Shown here: piece by piece, positions 56,919 through 64,000 of the stretch
Position numbering within the stretch: position 1 is the stretch's first letter
Layout: each line of letters opens with the position of its first letter
Source of the DNA: Dolomedes plantarius
Lineage: Eukaryota; Arthropoda; Arachnida; Araneae; Dolomedidae
Length of the DNA: 64,000 nucleotides
NCBI GenBank assembly: GCA_907164885.2
Contig: OU015490.1
Span: 203,122,161-203,186,160, forward strand
Direction: 5' to 3'
Made by a program: the position numbers and the translations under genes
The notes under the pieces: generated by a model
What the model was told of the DNA's origin: nothing
Database searches by the model: none
Seen by the model: the letters and a program-made list of their open reading frames with translations, nothing else

Positions 56919-57919
56919 AATTATTGAACTGAGAAATTTTGGAATTTGTACACTAGACCATTTCTAGTGAAACATATTGGTATCTACATTTGACAAGCTC
57001 TGGAAAACTAAGTAATAAAATGCAGGAGATCCTGGCATAATACTTACAAAAACAATAAGAATAGGAATAAATTCTCTAATGTGCCCAGACATCACATCAT
57101 GGATGGTGATCACACACATTAACCATTATCAGATCCAGTCGCACATTAGGCTTTACAGATTTCCTAACATTACTATCCAAAAGAAAAAAAAAAGATAAAT
57201 TGTTTAGCTCTTTCAATGCACAAAAAATCGCTTTGTTCACAAGGCAGAACAGAATCTATGTGTTACCTTGTCTCAGGTTGTTCATCGTTTTCCTAAAGTT
57301 ATAGTTTAAGTTTTGCAGACAATTTAGAGATACTTTTTTATATGTTACAGTCTTATCGAATCAAAATTTTTACTCTTCAGTGAAGAAGATAATACTTCAT
57401 GAGATCCTGTAGAAAAAAAAAGCATAATTTCATACTTTTCTTTCATTCGCTACGACATCTTGAATGCTAGTAAAACTAAATCCTTTTCTAAGGGTGTTTT
57501 AACGTAGTAAATTTTGTTTGATAAGTAAGATGTTTCTTTTCTGAATTTCTAAAGAGATACAGAATGAATAGTAAACAGCACCTGTACAAATCTTATTCAA
57601 AATGCTTTTTATCGAGATAATCCAAAGAGATTTTTCACAATTGTTCTCTAGAACTCAGACGTAAAAGATAAGCTTATTCGGGGATTGCATAAGCATAACA
57701 TTTATTATTCTAAACATAAATATTTAGACCAGGGGTTCCCAAACATATTTGGCCTATGCCCCCTTTTCAGAAAAAATTACTCAACAACCCCTCCCCCCCC
57801 CTGGAAATTTTCCTTCTTTAAGGAAAACAGTGAACGAACAGAGATGCAGTTATAAATTTGCGTTCTTTTATGAATCTATATTTCTACCTATGTCCTTCAA
57901 CAGAGTATAGAAAGGTGTA

Positions 57920-57923
<4 letters not shown>

Positions 57924-57988
<65 letters not shown>
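57924..57988. repeat. (TA)n microsatellite
   Basis: About 65 bp inside the hAT element, left of a pogo MITE. Confidence 0.95.
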
Positions 57989-58545
<557 letters not shown>

Positions 58546-59155
58546 CAGTCGAACCTCCATATATCGAAGTAGCAAATTGCCGGAAAAAAATTCGATATAT
58601 AGAAATTTCGATATATAGAATTGAACTTTGCTTTATCATAATTTTCCTTAAAAAATCAAATCTAATTTTAGTATACGAAACTCCATTTTTAATTTATATG
58701 CGAATCCCATTAAATAAAAGTTAATAACTAAAAAATGAATTAATATGAAAGATTTATTGATTACTACATACCTTTAAAAAAACAATAATGCAGACAGTGG
58801 TTACAATGATCACAGTTACATTAAAAAAAAAAAAAACTACGAATATCTTGCTGAACAGCAAGTTTTGCGGAAAGTTCAAAGAAATGTTCGTATTTATTCA
58901 GTCCACTAAAAACTTCATCAGGGACATTTTCCGCGAATTGAAGTCCACGACGTATTGTTTCAAATGCCAAAAATTGGGAGATTTTATTCTAAAGTGGAAT
59001 AAAATCTGCCAATTTGTCTTTAAAAAATTTCGATATATAGATATTTTTTCGATATATAGAAACAATTTTTCTATGTAATGACCATGGAGATTTGCTAAGA
59101 GTATATATGTAGAAAATTTCGATATGGGGAAGTTCGATATATGGAGGTTCGACTG
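58546..59155. mobile_element. pogo-type MITE (family P2) with perfect 23 bp ends
   Basis: Both ends begin CAGTCGAACCTCCATATATC and continue GAA, with TA outside each. TTCGATATATAGA words repeat near both ends (58590-58620 and 59027-59061), as transposase-binding sites often do. The 96-codon frame 58788-59078 is not a recognisable transposase. Confidence 0.92.
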
Positions 59156-59689
59156 TATATATATATATATATATATATAATTCATGAAGGGAGCAATTAG
59201 TGAAGAATTATTAATACCTTGAAGCTTGCTATCATAAAATTTTTAAAACCAGCCACAGTAACCAATATTCAAATTACACACAGAAAATTAAGACAACGAA
59301 GGGTAATATTAAGGTAAAGATTACGAATACCATTAAAACCAATCCTAATGAGAAGGATGAACATGGTGCAATGCTATCAATTTATTAACATTAGGCTCTT
59401 TTTTTATCAGCAGCATTTTAAAATCATTAGCTATTCGCAGCTGGTTTCTGTAAGAATATTTGTGACTGCCCCGCATCCATGTTACACTAAATAGGATGAA
59501 ATAATTGCAGTTTAAAAACCTTTTTTACTATAGCCTGTAATCCTGGATAAAGTATCGGTTTCTGCTTTTTCAGCCAGAACTGTTGGTAGGCTGTGTTTGA
59601 ATTTTTATTTAACTCCCTCCTGGATCACTTCAGTGCCCCCAGGGAAGCGGTAACACCCCCGTTGAGATCCCCTGATTTAGACTAAAAAA

Positions 59690-60165
59690 CATTTATAATA
59701 ATAACTTTATAAATGTTTTAAAATTGCTAACAGGGGTCTAAAATTGAAAACTTAGAAGCTGTGAAAATCTGTTTGATAAATAATTCACAGGATGCAAGTA
59801 ACTTTCAAGATGTAAATAGTAGAATAATGATGTGAATCAAGATGTAAATAGGAGAAATAAACGGAATACTGGGGATATTTTGATGTGTGTTGTACTTCTC
59901 ATTTGCTTTTGCTCACTAGATATTTTATGGGCCAAAGTTCAACTTTCAAGTTATGTGGTTCTTTTAAAGTTAAAAGTAAAGATTAAATCTGAATAGTAGA
60001 GTTTACAAAAATTTTCTAAACAGCCTCTCACTTGTGATGAATTTAAATTTTTCTCACAAAAAGAAAATTTTGCAAAACTTTAAATTCCTCTTTCGCATTT
60101 AAACAATTTTTCTGTTTTATAGTTAAAGTAAAATATTTATCTCTCTCTATGCAATTTATAGAATA
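59690..60165. other. AT-rich DNA, no gene seen
   Basis: No recognised protein, RNA or repeat. Confidence 0.45.
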
Positions 60166-60169
60166 TTAG

Positions 60170-60560
60170 TGTGCTAAAAATAATTGTTAATAAGTCTTTT
60201 AATACTTACTATTAGTATGCTATTAGTAATATGGTATTAGCTCTTAATATGGTATCATACTATTAATACTATTACTAGTCAACTAATTACTACTATTTTA
60301 CTAAATATTGTAAATAGTAGTAATTAGTATGCTATTACGAGTAGTAAAAGCATACTAATTACTACTCGTAATAGTATAGTAATAGTTGTAATTATTATAA
60401 GTAGTAATAGTCCTAATTATTATAAGTAGTAGTAATATTGTTAGTAATACTAGTAATCACACCAGTTACTGCTGTATTAGTAATTACACTAACTACTACA
60501 ATTGTATTACCACTGTTATACTACTAGTACTATTATATACAATTAGTAACTGTGTCAGTT
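60170..60560. repeat. Cryptic trinucleotide (TAG/ACT/ATT) repeat
   Basis: About 390 bp built almost wholly of TAGTAAT, ACTACT and ATTAGT words that switch strand along its length. It includes an interleaved pair of perfect inverted repeats (60317-60373). 60570-62290 is AT-rich with no gene recognised. Confidence 0.85.
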
Positions 60561-62297
60561 TTGCTAATACTATTTTTAATATTTACTATGGAATTTTTCA
60601 AAAAAGTTTTTTAATTGCTCTGTCTATCTCTGTAAATCAATAATTTTTCTGCCTAGAAAATTTCTTTTCATGTCTTTTTCCGAATTATCTTTGCAAAGTT
60701 ATAGAACATTGGGTAAACATAGTATTTATAAGAACGAAGAGCTAGATTCACGTGGAGAGCTTGCTTGACTGTGTTGAATCGAATAAATTTTTGTTGGTTT
60801 CAGAATCCTATTCGTATGTAGGACGCACCCTGGTGCTTAAAATTTGAAACACATATAATAGAGACAAAAATAGTTACCATGTAAGTAAATATACGGTTGT
60901 AGGGCTCATCAATATCTAGTTACGGTAATTACGATACTCGTTATAATATTTGCCCAGGTTGCCTAAGAGGAGGAGGTCGATTCTTATTCCGTTCATAGTT
61001 TTCGCTTTTAAGGACAGAAAATATTTGAATGAAAGACGAATGTACAGTGAGGTTGTTACAGATGGTTAGATTCATATTATGACAAAATTTATGGCCATTT
61101 GAAAAGTGTTTTTCTTAGGAGATTGACTATATATAAGAAAAGCCAATATCTTATAGTTTCCTAATTTTAGGAAAAGAGGGGGAGGGGTATCATTCAAATC
61201 GGAATGCAGAAAAATCCTTAATAAGAAATCTTATAACTGTAATAACTTCCACAGAATATTTAGTCTCTTTTTCTATACTATTGGACTAATTAAGCTTGGT
61301 ACCATTATCGGATGTTTATTTTTCAGGGATTTTATTTCTCAGCTGAAAACATGAATTTTTTAAAAGAAAATACAGTCATAGCTTACTGGTTAAATAAATA
61401 CTAACTATCTGAGATATACTTTTCTTAATTGAGCTTAATGTATTTTCTTTCACATAGTAAAAGTCGCATTTCCAAAATCTTTAAATTGATGAACTAACAC
61501 TCTTTGCAAAGTGTCTTATAAGGAATTAAAAACTACAATGCTCAAACGTATTTAAATGAGGGTAAAAATAGAATAAGTAGCTGTAATTCGATTAATTCTT
61601 AAATAACCGTTAAGTACTATATTATAAACCCCATTAATCAGGCTTAGAGCAATATTTTCATATGCTGACTTATAATTTTTATGATTCAATGTAACTTTAC
61701 TGTAATCGATAAGTGTCAATATTCCAGTTGTCGATCCCGACTGCTGTAATTTCACCGGTTTATCCGTCTTTTCCTATTAAATGTACAACTAACTGGCTTT
61801 CTTTGGAAATGAACTAAGAACCTTCTTCTTTTCGGGAAGCTGGATTAAGCTGTGTGCTTCCAACTCGTGCACCAGTTATTTTGGAAATAGTTTTTAGAAT
61901 AAACAAATTAACCCATCTAATTGGACTTTTGTAGCACCAAGAATAGCTTGGTTAAAATCTCTAAGCTCCTAATTATATAAAGGAAAAGGGATAACAGTTA
62001 CAGTTTCCTAAATTAGGAATTTTTTTCATTGTAAACAATAACAATTCTAACTTCAATCCCAATTTTCTCTAAGAAAACAATTTCCAAAGCAAAATGAAAT
62101 TTTAACAAATAGTGCAAATAAAGTAAAATATTTTATAATTTATCATTCATAAATGAACTCTGTAGTGAGCTAATTCTGGTGTAAATTATAATTATTTATA
62201 ATATTCAAGGTTTAAATTGCTGTCTCTTACTGTGGCAGAATTGCTCATTAATAATCATCTTTCAAATGACAGTAAGTTAACAATTCTAAAACTGTTA

Positions 62298-63022
62298 TCT
62301 ATATATATAAAACAGTTCCGTAACTGACTGACTGACAGACAACGCACAGACCAAACCGCTGGACATAAAGGGCTGAAATTTTGCATGGGGATTCTTCTTA
62401 TTGTGTAGGGGTGCACTAAGAGAAATTTTTGAAAAATTCTTCTTAGATTTTTTTAAATTAAATTTTTAAGTTATTTTTGTAATATTCTTTAAAGTTTGCA
62501 TTTAAAATAATAATCCGAGGGTTATAAAATTTATATCACGTTAAATATCATAAAAATTCCTTTAAAATGAAATCTTTTTCCAATCTTTACCTCCATTTTT
62601 CTGATTTTTGGTGAATTTTTAAAGATAAATTTTTTAAATTTGATTTATTAACTGCTGATCACGTGGTTTCTTTTCGTTTTGTGATCCTTTAAATTAATTT
62701 TGCGTCACGTGCATAACAGCGAAATAAATTGACAAATAAAATTAAAATGCGGTAAAAGATAAAATTTAACCACTAGACTAATTGAGGTGGAAGTTTTTAA
62801 GAATTTAATTCCAATTAGTATGTTTTAAAGGATATTAAACATACAAATTAACTGCATACATTGACCGTTCTATTTAATTTGAATATTTTCTTCTACATCA
62901 TTTTGTCTATAAAAATATCCGTTACGATTTTTTTTATAATTTTTTTTTGGCATTAATTGCATACATTGACCGTTGTATTTAATTTGAATGTACTCCGTAG
63001 CAAAGCACGGGTATTCAGCTAG
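62298..63022 (+). mobile_element. Non-autonomous Helitron (family H4)
   Basis: Starts TCTATATATATAAAACAG after A and ends AAGCACGGGTATTCAGCTAG before T. The small stem CCGT-AGCAAAGC-ACGG precedes the end. Near the 3' end a segment of about 45 bp is present twice (62848 and 62953: GCATACATTGACCGTT, TATTTAATTTGAAT). No Rep/helicase. Confidence 0.85.
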
Positions 63023-63024
63023 TA

Positions 63025-64000
63025 TAATTTTAAATGTGGATCGCATCTTGGGTTACATCAGACTGATACAAAATTAAATTTTGCTGGTATGTAGTTAATA
63101 TGACTGATATAATATCTATTTAAACTTGATATCTATTGAAAATTATCCTCATTATTATCAATACAAACATTACTTACAAACCATGTACCTTACAAGTAGA
63201 GAAACAGGAGCCTTATAAGAAGCTTTACACGTCATGTAAAAGCCGTGTAAACTATAGAGATTTATGGGTCCAAGAAAGTCCCAACACGCCGGAATCACGT
63301 GAGGGTAACAGTGTGTGATGTGTGAAGCTGTCAATGAAAATAAAACGCGAAACAAAATATCGGATTTTACAGCCCGTGGATTCAAAGTCACTCTATATTT
63401 AAACATTTTAACCATTTGAAAGCATCATTTAGCTGTAACTTGTCCAATAAAATTTGGGACAACTTTCTCAAGGGAAAGAGGATTTCAATAACTGAATATT
63501 AAGTTTATTCAATAACATGAGCTACGTAGAAGCATTATGGAAATTAATATGAATGCGATAAAACACGCAACAATACAGCATAGAACGTTTTAGGATTATA
63601 CTTTGACCTTTTGTGACATTAATTTGGGATTAATTCCTTTACTCAAACTTTCTACATTTGAACACTGGGTGATGAATAAAAGTATTGATTAACACCCACA
63701 TTAATAGGTTTTCAATCACTTCAAGTCACTCAAAGATCTTGCCTTCACAGTTTAATTTTGATAAATTCAATATATCTTCCCTTGAAAAATTTTAGCATTT
63801 CAGGATTAATTTTTTTTTTTAATTTATGGGGTAGTAAATTTATTGTTTATCAACAAATGTAAGTTCGAATGTTATAGTATACCAAACGTTGTTAATGTCT
63901 ATTCTACTTTTGAAAAGAATTACAGGGCTGGAAAAATCTACTGATGATAAATAAATCTGAATACCTTTTTGTTTTAAATTTTATTTCCTATGTACTTAAA
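63025..64000. other. AT-rich DNA to the window end, no gene seen
   Basis: The opposing short frames at 63136-63415 resemble nothing known. Confidence 0.45.

Overview
This is a 64 kb piece of an AT-rich metazoan nuclear genome with no recognisable host protein-coding gene, rRNA or genuine tRNA gene. The mix of Helitrons, Tc1/pogo/Tigger, hAT and TTAA-type DNA transposons, tRNA-derived SINEs, a gypsy-like LTR element with a SCAN-like Gag, and very abundant (TA)n microsatellites fits an arthropod, perhaps a spider or other chelicerate. That assignment is an inference from repeat style, not from a marker gene. The only long intact reading frame (742 codons, 17374-19602) belongs to a retrotransposon. 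Nearly all other short open frames are (TA)n translations, transposon fragments or chance. || Layout. 0-6 kb: degenerate duplications, a Tc1-like element with a dead transposase (2847-4132), and a Helitron (4670-5755, minus) that split a dispersed repeat. 6-15 kb: mostly unique AT-rich DNA with a hAT remnant (7907-8746), a 3 x 106 bp tandem array, a hAT MITE (11747-12249) and a Helitron (12305-12907). 15-22 kb: a hAT MITE with internal (TA)n, then a TTAA MITE split by a young LTR retrotransposon (16054-21435) with two LTRs of equal length that read as identical; it encodes Gag-protease but no polymerase or integrase. 22-30 kb: a TTAA MITE family, a SINE, a 765 bp near-palindrome and unique DNA. 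30-33 kb: one small hAT MITE swollen to 3 kb by insertions into its central (TA)n. 34-45 kb: SINEs, a pogo MITE interrupted by a Helitron, and several TA- and TTAA-flanked MITEs, alternating with compact GC-richer unique islands. 45-53 kb: AT-rich DNA with local tandem duplications, MITEs and hairpins. 53-59 kb: a train of TA-target transposons separated only by (TA)n, including a Tigger relic, and a hAT element (57730-59674) holding two pogo MITEs. 60-64 kb: a cryptic trinucleotide repeat, a Helitron and otherwise plain AT-rich DNA. || How it fits together. Three insertions (two Helitrons and the LTR element) can be checked inside the window, because a paralogous empty copy of each target is also present. 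Several MITE families carry an internal (TA)n tract, and these tracts have then received TA-target elements, Helitrons and the LTR element, so repeats appear to spread their own landing sites. Between the repeats are about nine repeat-free, GC-richer islands of 250-750 bp with transcription-factor-like motifs. Two of them (about 36.6 and 39.65 kb) share the same motifs in the same order and strand, which suggests duplicated regulatory elements in a gene desert. All coordinates come from reading by eye, and boundaries inside (TA)n tracts are uncertain.
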